Translations under genes and position numbers: made by a program | Shown: positions 39,094-48,774 of the stretch, in pieces | Position numbering within the stretch: the stretch's first letter is position 1 | Layout of the letters: the number at the start of each line of letters is the position of its first letter | DNA from: Nonomuraea sediminis | Lineage (GTDB): Bacteria; Actinomycetota; Actinomycetes; Streptosporangiales; Streptosporangiaceae | Assembly: GCF_018531495.1 (NCBI RefSeq) | Contig: NZ_JAHDTI010000011.1 | Location: 310,001-374,000, forward strand | Direction: 5' to 3' | DNA: 64,000 nt | Notes under the pieces: model-generated | Database searches by the model: none | The model's input: only the letters and a program-made list of their open reading frames with translations | What the model was told of the DNA's origin: nothing

Positions 39094-40635
39094 ATGGACC
39101 AAGTCGAGTACCTCGAGCCGTCGCTGGCCCAGGTGATCGAACGCGTCGGCGCCCGCTACCTCACGGTCGTCGCCGCGCCCCGCGGCCTCGACGTGCCCGT
39201 CTCAGGGCCGGCGATCGACGACCCGATGAGCGCCGCCCCGCCTCGGCCCGGATCGATCGTGCTGCTCGTCGGGGTCGCGCCCGGCGAGGCCGCCCCGGTC
39301 CTCGAGCGCCTGCACGGCGCCTCCGCCGCGGTCCTGCGCATGGACGCCACACCGACCGCCGCAGGCGCGGAACTGGTGGCGGCGGCGGAGCGAGCCGGGG
39401 TGGCGGTGGTCGCGCTGCCGGGGGCGATGACCTGGAGCCACCTGCACACGCTCGTCGAGGACGCGGTGCTGCTCGGCGACAGCCTGGTCGCCCCGCCCAG
39501 CCCCGACCTGGGCAGCGCCCCCGTCGGCGACCTCAACGCGCTGGTCAACGCGGTCGCTGAGACGCTCGACCGGCCGGCGGCCATCCTGGACACGCAGTGG
39601 CGGCTGCTTGCCTACTCGGCCGTGCCCGGGCAGGTGAACGACGACCTGCAGCGTGAGGTCATCCTGAACAAGACCGTGCCCGCGCGCAGCGCCCCGCCCG
39701 AGACCAGGCGGCTGCTGCTGTCCGGCGAGCGGGCGCTGCGCTTCTACACCGGCGAGCCCTACGACCAGGAGGGGCAGCGGATCTGGCGCATCGGCGTCGG
39801 GATCCGCAGCGGGCCGGAGCCGCTGGGCATGATGTGGATCCTCGAGGGCCACGAGCAACTGTCCGGCGACAGGGTCGCGCTGGCGGAGGAGTTCGCCCGG
39901 CTCGCGGGCGCGCACCTGCTGCGCGTACGGACGGCCCGCACCGCGGATCGCGAACGGCGGGGCGAGCTGGCCGGGCAGGCGCTCGACGGCAAGGACGCGG
40001 CCACGGCCTGCCAGCGGCTCGGCCTCGATCCCGGCGGGCCGCTGGCGGTCATGGCCGTCGCGTGCGAGGACGCGCCTGGGGAGCACCTGCTCGATGACGT
40101 GGCCACCTACCTGGACGCCTACCGGCGCACCGCCGCGTGCGTGCTGCGCGGCGCGACCGTCTACTGCGTGATGCCCGCCCCGGACAAGGCCGCGCTCAAG
40201 GAGGTCGCCTCCCAGCTCACCGTGCGGCTCGGGCTGCGCCGCCGCCTGACGGCCGCGGTCGGCAGCCGAGTCCAGCCCGAGGACCTGCCCGTCTCACGGC
40301 ACCACGCCGACCTCGCGCTCGCCGCGCTGCGAACCTCGGACGCGGCCGCGGCCACGATCGAGGAGGTGCGCGCCACCGCCGCGCTGGTTGAACTGCGCGC
40401 CCTCCTGGACGGGCATCCGCACCTGCTGCTGCACGAGGCCGCGGCGGCGGGCTCCGAGGAGACGGTGCTGGCCTGGATCGAGAGCCACGGCGACGTGCGC
40501 GTGGCGGCCGAGCGGCTCGGCGTCCACCCCAACACGCTCAGGTACCGCATTCGCCGGCTCGCGGAAACGGGCCTCGACCTGGCCGATCCCGACACCCGCC
40601 TGACGACCTGGCTGCGGCTGCGCCTGGGCGGGTGA
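39094..40635 (+). CDS. PucR-family transcriptional regulator
   Basis: 513 residues from the ATG at 39094 (a GTG at 39055 is an alternative; no clear ribosome site, so translation may be leaderless). An N-terminal sensor-like region is followed by a GGDEF-like CdaR region and the diagnostic C-terminal PucR helix-turn-helix: SHGDVRVAAERLGVHPNTLRYRIRRL near residue 475. PucR-type proteins control purine, sugar-acid and other catabolism. It is divergent from the MFS-hydrolase pair and probably regulates it. Confidence 0.9.
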   Translation: MDQVEYLEPSLAQVIERVGARYLTVVAAPRGLDVPVSGPAIDDPMSAAPPRPGSIVLLVGVAPGEAAPVLERLHGASAAVLRMDATPTAAGAELVAAAERAGVAVVALPGAMTWSHLHTLVEDAVLLGDSLVAPPSPDLGSAPVGDLNALVNAVAETLDRPAAILDTQWRLLAYSAVPGQVNDDLQREVILNKTVPARSAPPETRRLLLSGERALRFYTGEPYDQEGQRIWRIGVGIRSGPEPLGMMWILEGHEQLSGDRVALAEEFARLAGAHLLRVRTARTADRERRGELAGQALDGKDAATACQRLGLDPGGPLAVMAVACEDAPGEHLLDDVATYLDAYRRTAACVLRGATVYCVMPAPDKAALKEVASQLTVRLGLRRRLTAAVGSRVQPEDLPVSRHHADLALAALRTSDAAAATIEEVRATAALVELRALLDGHPHLLLHEAAAAGSEETVLAWIESHGDVRVAAERLGVHPNTLRYRIRRLAETGLDLADPDTRLTTWLRLRLGG

Positions 40636-40651
40636 GCGGCCCGCCGTACCG

Positions 40652-43150
40652 TCAGAGCCGGTTGAGGCCCTGGACGTGCAGGACCGCGCGGCCCTCCTCG
40701 TCGGAGCCGGCCAGGTCGACCTGGGCGTCGATGCCCCAGTCGCCGTCACCGGCGGGGTCGCGGATGGTCTGGCGGACCTTCCACAGCCCGCTCTCCTCCT
40801 CGATGCGCAGCAGGGCGGGCCCGCGCGCGTCGGCGTCGGTGAGGATCTCCTCGTGCTCGTCGTAGTAGGCGTCCAGCGCCGCGCCCCAGTCGACGTCGGG
40901 GGCGAGCTCCTCCAGCTCGTCCTCCTTCTCGATCGCGCACAGCTCGACCAGGCGGAACATGGCGTTGCGCACCAGCACCCTGAAGGCGCGCGGGTTGCCG
41001 GTGACCGGCCGCACCCTGGCCTCCAGCTCCTGCTGCTTCTCCAGCGCCTCCTGGGGGTTGGCCAGCTTCTCCCACTCGTCGATCAGCGAGGAGTCGACCT
41101 GCCTGACCAGCTCGCCCAGCCACTCGATCAGGTCGACCAGATCCTCGGTCTTCAGATGCTCGGGGACGGTACGACTGAGCGTCCGGTAGGCGTCGGCCAG
41201 GTACCGCAGCACGGTGCCCTCCGAGCGGGCCAGCTCGTAGAACTGGATGTACTCGGCGAACGTCATCGCCCGCTCGAACATGTCGCGCACGACCGCCTTG
41301 GGGCTGACCGTGTAGTCGCCCACCCACGGGTGGCCGCGCCGGTAGGTCTCGTAGGCGCCCAGCAGCAGGGTCTCCAGCGGCATCGGATACATGATCTCGG
41401 CGAGGGCGTCCATGCGCTCCTCGTACTCGAGCCCGTCGGCCTTCATCTGTGCGACGGCCTCGCCCCTGGCCTTCTTCAGCTGCGCCGACAGGATCTGCCG
41501 CGGATCATCGAGGATCGACTCGACGATCGAGACCATGTCCAGCGCGTAGCTGGGCGACTCCCGGTCGAGCAGGTCGAAGGCCGCCAGCGCGAAGGTCGAC
41601 AGCGCCTGGTTGAGCGCGAAGTCCTCCTGCAGCTCGATCGTCAGCCTGGCCCGCCTGCCCTGCTCGTCGGGCTCGCGCAGCTGCTCGACGATGCCGCCGG
41701 CCAGCAGCGACCGGTAGATCGCGATGGCCTGGCTGATGTGCCGCCGCTGCCACTTGCGGTCCTCGTGGTTGTCGGTCAGCAGGTGCTTCATCGCCTGGAA
41801 GCAGTCGCCGGGCCGGTTGATGACGGCAAGCAGCATCGCGTTGCTCACCTTGAAGCGGGAGGCCAGCGGCTCCGGCTCGGCCTCCTGCAACTTGGTGAAG
41901 GTGTCCTCGCTCCAGCCGACGAACCCCTCCGGCGGCTTCTTGCGCGCGTAGCCGCGGCGCCGCTTCGGGTCGTCGCCGATCTTGGCCAGGGCCCTGGCGT
42001 TCTCGACGTCGTGCTCGGGCGCCTGGCAGGCCACGTAGCCGATCGTGTCGAAGCCCGCCCGGCCCGCCCGGCCGGCGATCTGGTGGAACTCGCGGGCCCG
42101 CAGCCGGCGCACCTTGTTGCCGTCGTACTTGGACAGGGCGGTGAACAGCACCGTGCGGATCGGCACGTTCACGCCCACGCCGAGCGTGTCGGTGCCGCAG
42201 ATGACCTTCAGCAGCCCGGCCTGGGCCAGCCGCTCCACCAGGCGCCGGTACTTGGGCAGCATGCCCGCGTGGTGGACGCCGATGCCGTGCCGTACCAGCC
42301 GGGACAGCGCGCGGCCGAAGCGGGTGGTGAAGCGGAAGCCGCCGATCATAGTGGCGATGGCGTCCTTCTCGGCCTTGGTCGCCATGTTGATCGACATCAG
42401 CGCCTGGGCGCGCTCCATCGCCGCGGCCTGGGTGAAGTGCACGACGTAGACCGGGGCCATGCCGGTGCTGAGCATCTCCTCGAGCGACTCGTGCAGCGGC
42501 GTCATCCGGTAGGAGTACACCAGCGGCACCGGCCGCTCGGCGTGCTTGACCACGGCCGTCGGCCGCCCGGTGCGCCGGGTCAGGTCCCGCTCGAACATGG
42601 AGACGTCACCCAGCGTCGCCGACATCAGCACGAACTGCACGTTCGGCAGCTCGAGCAGCGGCACCTGCCACGCCCAGCCGCGGTCGGCCTCGGCGTAGAA
42701 GTGGAACTCGTCCATCACGACCTGGCCGATGTCGGCCTTAGCGCCGTCACGCAGCGCGACGTTGGCCAGGATCTCCGCGGTGCAGCAGATGATCGGCGCG
42801 CCGGGGTTGACGCTGGCGTCGCCGGTCATCATGCCCACGTTCTCGGTGCCGAAGATCGCGCACAGGTCGAAGAACTTCTCCGACACCAGCGCCTTGATCG
42901 GCGCGGTGTAGAAGGTGCGCATGTCCCTGGTCAGGGCGGCGAAGTGAGCCCCCGCCGCCACCAGCGACTTGCCCGAGCCCGTGGGCGTGGCCAGGATCAG
43001 GTTGCTGCCGGAGACGACCTCGATCAGCGCCTCCTCCTGAGCGGGATAGAGGGTGAGCCCCCGCTCGGCGTTCCACGAGGCGAACGCTTCGAAGATGGTG
43101 TCGGGATCGGCGTCGATCTCTTCTGGCAGGCGGTCAACGAGTAGGCTCAC
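40652..43150 (-). CDS. Ski2-like DEAD/DEAH-box RNA helicase
   Basis: 832 residues. Superfamily 2 helicase core with Walker A ATPTGSGKS (about residue 56), the DExH box VVMDEFHFYAE, VLMSATLGD, and motif VI HQIAGRAGRAGF. The roughly 430-residue C-terminal extension is helical (DUF3516-like). Close relatives are common in actinobacteria as chromosomal genes, presumed to act in RNA processing or turnover. It converges on pucR with a 16-bp gap. Nothing about its sequence is unusual. Confidence 0.92.
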   Translation of the reverse strand: MSLLVDRLPEEIDADPDTIFEAFASWNAERGLTLYPAQEEALIEVVSGSNLILATPTGSGKSLVAAGAHFAALTRDMRTFYTAPIKALVSEKFFDLCAIFGTENVGMMTGDASVNPGAPIICCTAEILANVALRDGAKADIGQVVMDEFHFYAEADRGWAWQVPLLELPNVQFVLMSATLGDVSMFERDLTRRTGRPTAVVKHAERPVPLVYSYRMTPLHESLEEMLSTGMAPVYVVHFTQAAAMERAQALMSINMATKAEKDAIATMIGGFRFTTRFGRALSRLVRHGIGVHHAGMLPKYRRLVERLAQAGLLKVICGTDTLGVGVNVPIRTVLFTALSKYDGNKVRRLRAREFHQIAGRAGRAGFDTIGYVACQAPEHDVENARALAKIGDDPKRRRGYARKKPPEGFVGWSEDTFTKLQEAEPEPLASRFKVSNAMLLAVINRPGDCFQAMKHLLTDNHEDRKWQRRHISQAIAIYRSLLAGGIVEQLREPDEQGRRARLTIELQEDFALNQALSTFALAAFDLLDRESPSYALDMVSIVESILDDPRQILSAQLKKARGEAVAQMKADGLEYEERMDALAEIMYPMPLETLLLGAYETYRRGHPWVGDYTVSPKAVVRDMFERAMTFAEYIQFYELARSEGTVLRYLADAYRTLSRTVPEHLKTEDLVDLIEWLGELVRQVDSSLIDEWEKLANPQEALEKQQELEARVRPVTGNPRAFRVLVRNAMFRLVELCAIEKEDELEELAPDVDWGAALDAYYDEHEEILTDADARGPALLRIEEESGLWKVRQTIRDPAGDGDWGIDAQVDLAGSDEEGRAVLHVQGLNRL

Positions 43151-43234
43151 CCTCCCTATCCTGCCGAGCCTGGGCCGGATGGTCGAACCAACCCCGAGTG
43201 ATGACGCTCAGTAGCTGTTTGATTCCATATTGCT

Positions 43235-44251
43235 ATGAAAGGTCGACTGCTTGTCGCGGGCGCGGTGGCGCTCGCCCTCAGCGCATGCGGCAACGGTCCG
43301 CTGCCCATGTCCGATCTCTCGGGCGCCCATGGGTTGCCGTCCGCTTCCGCCTCAGGTCCGAAGCCGAGTGGTACGGCGGCGCCGTCAGGCTCGGCGCCGA
43401 GCCCGAGCCCCGGTTCCACCGGCAGGTACGCCTTCGTGCCGGACTACGACCCGCCGGATGACAGGTCGCTGCTCGCCGGGCAGAAGTTGATGAAGGACAA
43501 CCACCTGCTCGAGGACTGGGCGCAGACGGCCAACGACGGCTTCATCCCGCCGGCCAACATCCCGATCAACGCCGAGCAGTGCGACTCGGTCAACGCCCTG
43601 TACGACCCCGACTCCAGGTCGATCGTCATCTGCTACGAGATGATCGACTACCTGCTGGATCTGTTCCGCAAGCCTGAGAAGGGCGAGAAGTCCAAGCCCA
43701 GCGCCAAGGAGGTGGACAAGAACGTGGTAGGCGCCATGAACGGCATCTTCTACCACGAGCTCGGGCACGGCCTGATCGACCTGTACGACCTGCCCGCCAC
43801 CGGCAGGGAGGAGGACGCCGTGGACCAGCTGTCTGCCCTGGTGCTCATCCAGGGCGCCGAGGACCAGGACGACTACACCGACATCATCAGCACGATCGAG
43901 ACCTGGGGGCGGATGTCGCAGACCGAGCCCGTCGACAAGCGCGCCTTCGCCGACGAGCACTCGCTGAGCATGCAGCGCTACTACAACATGATGTGCTACC
44001 TGTACGGCTCGAACCACAACGCCTTCCTGCAGCTCGTGTCCGACGGCGAACTGCCGGTCTCGCGGGCCCAGCGCTGCGAGGAGGAGTACAGGAAGATGGC
44101 CCACGCCTGGAGCACGCTCCTGGACCCGCACCTGCGCAAGGACCTGCCGTCGGCCTCGGCCTCGCCGTCTCCGGCGGAGATGCCGAGCCCCACGGGTTCC
44201 GTGAGCCCGTCGCGGCTGCTGCACACCACGTCGGCCGACCACGGCGACTAG
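43235..44251 (+). CDS. DUF4344-like metallopeptidase lipoprotein
   Basis: 338 residues. Lipoprotein signal ALALSACG with the lipidated cysteine at about residue 19, then a low-complexity Ser/Pro/Gly linker, then a zinc-peptidase-like domain: GIFYHELGHGLIDLYD has the HExxH motif near residue 173 and EEDAVDQLSALVL follows as a likely third-ligand helix. The C-terminus is again Ser/Pro-rich. The pattern fits the DUF4344 family of putative metallopeptidases at the cell surface. Substrate unknown. Confidence 0.82.
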   Translation: MKGRLLVAGAVALALSACGNGPLPMSDLSGAHGLPSASASGPKPSGTAAPSGSAPSPSPGSTGRYAFVPDYDPPDDRSLLAGQKLMKDNHLLEDWAQTANDGFIPPANIPINAEQCDSVNALYDPDSRSIVICYEMIDYLLDLFRKPEKGEKSKPSAKEVDKNVVGAMNGIFYHELGHGLIDLYDLPATGREEDAVDQLSALVLIQGAEDQDDYTDIISTIETWGRMSQTEPVDKRAFADEHSLSMQRYYNMMCYLYGSNHNAFLQLVSDGELPVSRAQRCEEEYRKMAHAWSTLLDPHLRKDLPSASASPSPAEMPSPTGSVSPSRLLHTTSADHGD

Positions 44252-44730
44252 AAGAGCAACTGGAGCAGAATCGTGTCGATCCACCGGCCGTGCTTGAAGC
44301 CGATCGCCTCCAGCCGCCCCGCCTGCTTGAACCCGAACGACTCGTGCAGCAGCAGCGAGGAGGGGTCCCCGGAGTCGGCCACCACGGCCACCAGTTGCCG
44401 GGCGCCGCTCTGCCTGCACTGCTCGATCAGTTCGCCGAGCAGGCGCCGGCCGAGCCCGCGGCCGGTGGTGCCGGGGGCCAGGTAGATGGTGTCCTCCAGG
44501 CTGTGCCGGTAGCCGGGCTTGGGCCGGTACTGCCCCGCGTAGGCGAAGCCGAGGACGTCCCCGCCCTCCTCGGCCACCAGGAAGACGGCGGCGCCGGCGG
44601 CCTTGGCCCGCCACGCCGCCACGTCGGGCGCGCTCTCGTCGAAGGTGGCCACGCTGTTGGCGACGTAGTGGGCGTAGATCGAGGCGACGGCCGGCAGGTC
44701 GGTCTCTTCCAGCGGGCGGATCTCAGTCAT
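44248..44730 (-). CDS. GNAT N-acetyltransferase (phosphinothricin acetyltransferase-like)
   Basis: 160 residues from the ATG at 44730; longer frames are shadows. It has the GNAT acetyl-CoA loop TIYLAPGTTGRGLGRRLLGELI near residue 90, with SVATFDESAPDVAAW and LHESFGFKQAGRLEAIGFKHGRW as in phosphinothricin/methionine sulfoximine acetyltransferases. The substrate may be an amino acid analogue or other amine. It converges on the metallopeptidase gene with a 4-bp stop overlap. Confidence 0.88.
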   Translation of the reverse strand: MTEIRPLEETDLPAVASIYAHYVANSVATFDESAPDVAAWRAKAAGAAVFLVAEEGGDVLGFAYAGQYRPKPGYRHSLEDTIYLAPGTTGRGLGRRLLGELIEQCRQSGARQLVAVVADSGDPSSLLLHESFGFKQAGRLEAIGFKHGRWIDTILLQLLF

Positions 44731-44777
44731 GGAACGGATTGTGGCAACCCCCGGATGAACGGCGTGTTTCCGCCCCC

Positions 44778-46034
44778 TCACACCAGCGCGGGCACCTGCG
44801 CCCTGGGCCCGGTCAGCAGCAGCCCGCCCACGAGGGCCGCGACCGCCGCCACCGGCGCGATCCCCGGCGCGAACCCGGCCACGGTCAGCGTCAGCAGCCC
44901 CGCCCCGATCAGCCCGGTGGAGGCCAGCACGGAGGTCCAGGTGGCCCTGCCGTACGGCAGCGCCGGCGGCTCCTCGAAGCGGGCGAAGCCTCGCAGCAGC
45001 GGCCACATCACCAGGCACAGCGCGCCGAACCACAGCGGCCACCCGGCCAGCCAGCCCGCGCTCCCCGGTGCGGGCGTGTCCAGGCCGAGCCCGACCACGA
45101 CGACCCCGGTGACGGCGAACAGCGCCGGCATGTGCCACAGGTAGACCGTCATGATCCGCGGGCCGGCCCAGGCCAGCACCCGCTCGGTGGGCAGCCGCAG
45201 GATGCGCGACCGCAGCAGCGTCACCAGGCCGATCTGGCCGAACGCGACCGCCAGCATGGCCAGGGTGGGCGGCGCCATGTTCGACACCTCGGCCCCCGGC
45301 AGGCCGATCATGCTGCCCGGATACGGACCGAAGGCCACCAGCAGCGCCGCCGCGCCGAACCCGCCCGCGGCCATCAGGCCGGGCCTGGCCAGGCGCCCCT
45401 CACGGTAGAAGAAGCCCAGCTGGTGCACCGCCAGCCAGACGAACACGATGTTGAGATAGCCCACCGCCTCGACACCGGAGGAGAACCTGGCCACGTCCGT
45501 CACCACGGCCCCCGCGGCGAGCACGGCGGGGACCCGCCAGCCGTAACGGTCGTGCAGCCTCATCAGGTACGGCGTGGCCGTCACGGCGATCAGGTAGACG
45601 GCCAGGAACCACAGCAACTGGCCCGTCAGTTTCGCGCCCACCTCGAGCGGCTGCGCGGGCACGCCCAGCGTCAGCAGCAGGTGGGGGAGCGGGATCCACA
45701 CCGCGGCCAAGGGCAGGAGTGGCCAGGCCAGCCTGCGTAGCCGCGAGGCCAGCCACTGCGGCGCCGGCAGGTGCGTGCGGCCGAAGCTGATCGCGTTGGC
45801 CGCGCCCCCGGCGAAGAACACCAGCGGCATCACCTGGCTGATCCAGGTGACCACCCACACGCCCGGCGTGGACAGCGCGTTGCCGGTGGTCAGCCGGGCG
45901 CCGTCGTAGGCGAGCACGGGGATCGTCCAGTGCTGCAGGACGACGAGCGCCATCCCGAACACGCGCAGCACGTCGATGAACGGGTCCCTCCCGGCCGTCG
46001 CGGTCGTCGTCGGCCTTTCCAGCAGGACGGTCAT
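44778..46034 (-). CDS. Acyltransferase-3 family membrane protein
   Basis: 418 residues, about ten hydrophobic segments. The N-terminal DPFIDVLRVFGMALVVLQHW carries the conserved Arg and His used by acyltransferase-3 proteins, which move acyl groups to membrane or surface sugars and natural products. The acceptor here is unknown. It is divergent from the histidine kinase operon; the 11-bp dyad lies between them, nearer to the kinase gene. Confidence 0.88.
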   Translation of the reverse strand: MTVLLERPTTTATAGRDPFIDVLRVFGMALVVLQHWTIPVLAYDGARLTTGNALSTPGVWVVTWISQVMPLVFFAGGAANAISFGRTHLPAPQWLASRLRRLAWPLLPLAAVWIPLPHLLLTLGVPAQPLEVGAKLTGQLLWFLAVYLIAVTATPYLMRLHDRYGWRVPAVLAAGAVVTDVARFSSGVEAVGYLNIVFVWLAVHQLGFFYREGRLARPGLMAAGGFGAAALLVAFGPYPGSMIGLPGAEVSNMAPPTLAMLAVAFGQIGLVTLLRSRILRLPTERVLAWAGPRIMTVYLWHMPALFAVTGVVVVGLGLDTPAPGSAGWLAGWPLWFGALCLVMWPLLRGFARFEEPPALPYGRATWTSVLASTGLIGAGLLTLTVAGFAPGIAPVAAVAALVGGLLLTGPRAQVPALV

Positions 46035-46142
46035 CAGGGGAGCCTCGATTCGTCGGGGATGGACGACTCAAGGCTTCCGCCGGGAGGGGGTCCGGCACAT
46101 TGCCGTGAGCACCCGTCTCCGGGTCAAGATCACCCGACCATC

Positions 46143-46166
46143 GGGGGTAGGGCCAGCCCTACCCCC
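46143..46166. promoter_or_regulatory. Perfect 11-bp dyad upstream of a two-component operon
   Basis: GGGGGTAGGGC (46143-46153) and GCCCTACCCCC (46156-46166) form an exact inverted repeat with a 2-base spacer, 54 bp upstream of the kinase start and 109 bp from the acyltransferase start. It has the size and symmetry of a LuxR/NarL response-regulator site, so autoregulation by the protein at 47459-48106 is likely. A transcribed hairpin is the alternative. Confidence 0.6.
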
Positions 46167-46220
46167 AGACGCCTGCACGCCAGGTCGTCGTGGTCATGGC
46201 AGAGTCGTAGCCTGAAAGCC

Positions 46221-47468
46221 ATGCGCTCCCGGATGAGGCGTGTCCTGCTCGACACGCGCTACACGCTGGTGGGGTTCCCCACGGCCATCATCGCCTTCGT
46301 CCTGCTGATCGCGGGCTTCTGCGCGGGGCTCGGCACCGCGGTGGTGTGGATCGGCGTGCCGATCCTGGCGGGCACGCTGCTGATCGCCAGGGGATTCGCC
46401 GACGCCGAGCGCGGTTGGCTGGCCGACGTGCTCGACCGCCCTCCCGTGCGCCCCCGCTACAAGCCCGCCCCGCCCGGGTCCGGCCGCTTCCGCCGCCTGG
46501 TGAACCCGCTGACCAGCGGCCAGTCCTGGCTCGACCTGCTGCACGGGATCTTCAACTTCCCGATCTCGATCATCTCGTTCGTGTTCACCGTGGTGTTCTG
46601 GATGCTGCCGATCCTCGGGCTGACCTACCCGATCTACGGCTACTACACCAGCCGGATCCCGCACAACGTGGAGCTGCCCGAGCTGCTCGGCATCGGCAGG
46701 GGCTACGAGACCAACGTCGTCTTCTACGTCACGCTCGGCGTGGTCTTCCTGTTCATCAGCCCGTTCGTCATCCGCGGCGCCGCGCTGCTGCGCGCCGGGC
46801 TCGGCCGCGCCCTGCTGACCGGCGTCGCCGAACTGCAGGAGCGCATCGACGACCTGGCCGAGGGCCGCGCCGCCGCCGTCTCCGCCGAGGCCAACGCGCT
46901 GCGCAAGCTGGAGCGCGACATCCACGACGGGCCGCAGCAGCGCCTGGTGTCGCTGGCCATGGAGCTGTCGCGGGCGCAGCGGCAGATGCAGAAGGACCCC
47001 GAGGCCGCCCAGGCCACGATCACCTCCGCCATCACCGCCACCCGCGAGACGCTCGACGAGCTGCGCGCCCTCTCGCGCGGCATCGCCCCGCCCATCCTCA
47101 CCGACCGCGGCCTGGCCCCCGCGCTGGCCGCGCTGGCCGGCCGCTGCACCGTCCCCGTCGAGCTGGACGTGCAGACCGTCGAGCGCTACCAGGCGGCCGT
47201 GGAGAACGCGATCTACTTCGTCGCCGCCGAGAACCTGACCAACGTGGCCAAGCACAGCCGCGCCACCGTCTGCACCATCCAGCTCGTCCGGGTGGGGGAC
47301 ATGCTGGTGCTGACCATCGGCGATGATGGGGTGGGCGGCGCACACGTCGCCAAGGGACACGGTCTGGCCGGGCTGGCCGACCGGCTTCGCGCGGTCGACG
47401 GGGAGCTGGTCGTGCAGTCACCTGTCGGCGGGCCGACATTGATCATGGCGGAGGTTCCGTGCGCGTAG
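46221..47468 (+). CDS. NarL-type sensor histidine kinase
   Basis: 415 residues from the ATG at 46221; longer frames are not supported. Four or so membrane segments form an N-terminal sensor region (residues 1-190). The dimerisation/phosphoacceptor region has LRKLERDIHDGPQQRLVSLAMEL with the phosphorylated His near residue 236, followed by the ATPase part NAIYFVAAENLTNVAKHS and IGDDGVGGAHVAKGHGLAGL. The partner response regulator overlaps the 3' end by 10 bp. Confidence 0.92.
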   Translation: MRSRMRRVLLDTRYTLVGFPTAIIAFVLLIAGFCAGLGTAVVWIGVPILAGTLLIARGFADAERGWLADVLDRPPVRPRYKPAPPGSGRFRRLVNPLTSGQSWLDLLHGIFNFPISIISFVFTVVFWMLPILGLTYPIYGYYTSRIPHNVELPELLGIGRGYETNVVFYVTLGVVFLFISPFVIRGAALLRAGLGRALLTGVAELQERIDDLAEGRAAAVSAEANALRKLERDIHDGPQQRLVSLAMELSRAQRQMQKDPEAAQATITSAITATRETLDELRALSRGIAPPILTDRGLAPALAALAGRCTVPVELDVQTVERYQAAVENAIYFVAAENLTNVAKHSRATVCTIQLVRVGDMLVLTIGDDGVGGAHVAKGHGLAGLADRLRAVDGELVVQSPVGGPTLIMAEVPCA

Positions 47469-48106
47469 TCGTGGCCGACGATGCCGTTCTCATCCGTGAG
47501 GGCCTGGTGAGGCTGCTGGAGGAGTTCGACTTCGACGTGGTGGCGCAGGTGGGTGACGGCGTCGCCCTGGTGGAGGCCATCGCGTCGCTGAAGCCCGACG
47601 TGTCGGTGGTGGATGTGCGGATGCCGCCGTCCTTCACCGACGAGGGGCTCAGGGCGGCCGTCGAGGCGCGCGTGCGCGTGCCCGGCGCGCCGGTGCTGAT
47701 CCTGTCGCAGTACGTCGAGGTCTCCTACGCCGACGACCTGCTCGCCGACGCCCGCGGCGCGGTGGGTTACCTGCTCAAGGACCGGGTCGTCGACGTCGAG
47801 GAGTTCCTGGAAGGCCTGCGGCGGGTGGCCGCGGGCGGCACCGTGTTCGACCCGCAGGTGGTGTCGCAGTTGATGGTCCGCAGACGCAAGGACGACCCGC
47901 TCGCCCAGCTCACACCGCGCGAACGCGAGGTGCTCGGGCTGATGGCCGAGGGCAAGTCCAACCCGGCGATCGGGCGCCAGCTGGTCATCAGCGACGGCGC
48001 GGTGGAGAAGCACATCCGCAGCATCTTCAGCAAGCTCGGCCTCTACGCCGACGACTCCGACCAGCACCGGAGGGTTCTCGCCGTGCTGGCCTATCTGCGG
48101 TCCTGA
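47459..48106 (+). CDS. LuxR-type response regulator
   Basis: 215 residues from a GTG at 47459 inside the kinase gene. Receiver domain with acidic DD at residues 7-8 and the phosphoacceptor Asp in VSVVDVRMPP near residue 52, with the conserved Lys in LLKDRVVD. The C-terminal LuxR helix-turn-helix is LTPREREVLGLMAEGKSNPAIGRQL, then GAVEKHIRSIFSKLGL. It forms a pair with the upstream kinase. The dyad upstream of the operon is its likely binding site. Confidence 0.94.
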   Translation: MRVVVADDAVLIREGLVRLLEEFDFDVVAQVGDGVALVEAIASLKPDVSVVDVRMPPSFTDEGLRAAVEARVRVPGAPVLILSQYVEVSYADDLLADARGAVGYLLKDRVVDVEEFLEGLRRVAAGGTVFDPQVVSQLMVRRRKDDPLAQLTPREREVLGLMAEGKSNPAIGRQLVISDGAVEKHIRSIFSKLGLYADDSDQHRRVLAVLAYLRS

Positions 48107-48365
48107 TCCTTCACGGCAGGCCGCCCCACCGCCAGTCGCCGCACTTCGGCTGAGGGCCTCCAGGGAGACGCCAGGCCTGAAGGGGTGACGGCTGACCGCC
48201 GTTACGCCGCACTGTGGGCCCTGGAGGGGGACCCCGGACCCCGGCCGCACCGCGTGCTGGGATCCGTGGCGGGGCCCGACCGTGCGGGACCGTGGCCGGT
48301 CCGCGCGGCTTGCCGTACACGCCGTGGAACGTGCGCGGCCGCGCGGACCTGGCAGCAGCCGGGAG

Positions 48366-48671
48366 CTAGCCCAGCGCCTCCACCAGCTTCTTGCGCTGCT
48401 GGGCGCCCAGGCCGCCGAGGCGGCGCTTCTCGTCGACGCCCGCCTCCTCCATCAGGGCGTTGGCCTTGGCGGGGCCGACACCCTTGACCGCGCGCAGCGC
48501 CTGCGAGACCTTGATCTTCTTGGCGATGTCGTCGTCGCGCTCGAGCAGCTGGGCGAACGTCAGCTCGCCGGCCTTGACCTTCGCGAGCAGCGCGGTGCGA
48601 GCCGCGCGGGCCTCGGCCGCCTTCTCCAGAGCCGCCTTGCGCTGCTCAGGAGTGAGTGTGGGAAGTGCCAT
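48366..48671 (-). CDS. mihF: Integration host factor, actinobacterial type (mIHF)
   Basis: 101 residues. The sequence MALPTLTPEQRKAALEKAAEARAARTALLAKVKAG and then VKGVGPAKANALMEEAGV, RRLGGLGAQQRKKLVEAL are those of the small nucleoid protein of mycobacteria and streptomycetes, with the helix-two-turn-helix GVGPAKA DNA-binding part. It binds DNA non-specifically and bends it. It is not the usual fmt/gmk neighbour context, so this may be a paralogue of the housekeeping copy. The 259 bp downstream, to the response regulator gene, hold no gene that I can see. Confidence 0.9.
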   Translation of the reverse strand: MALPTLTPEQRKAALEKAAEARAARTALLAKVKAGELTFAQLLERDDDIAKKIKVSQALRAVKGVGPAKANALMEEAGVDEKRRLGGLGAQQRKKLVEALG

Positions 48672-48774
48672 CTCTCTTCTCTCCTCGGGGAGTTAACGAT
48701 CGGGATTCTGTTACCCCATGTGCAGTGGCTAATCATGGCGGATACCAGCGGTTCGTGTTGCGGAAAGCGCCCGC

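Noticed and set aside
48107..48365. 259-bp gap between response regulator and mIHF genes
   Set aside because: GC-rich with short complementary runs (CCTCCAGGG / CCCTGGAGG) far apart; probably convergent termination, but no clean hairpin or gene was seen.
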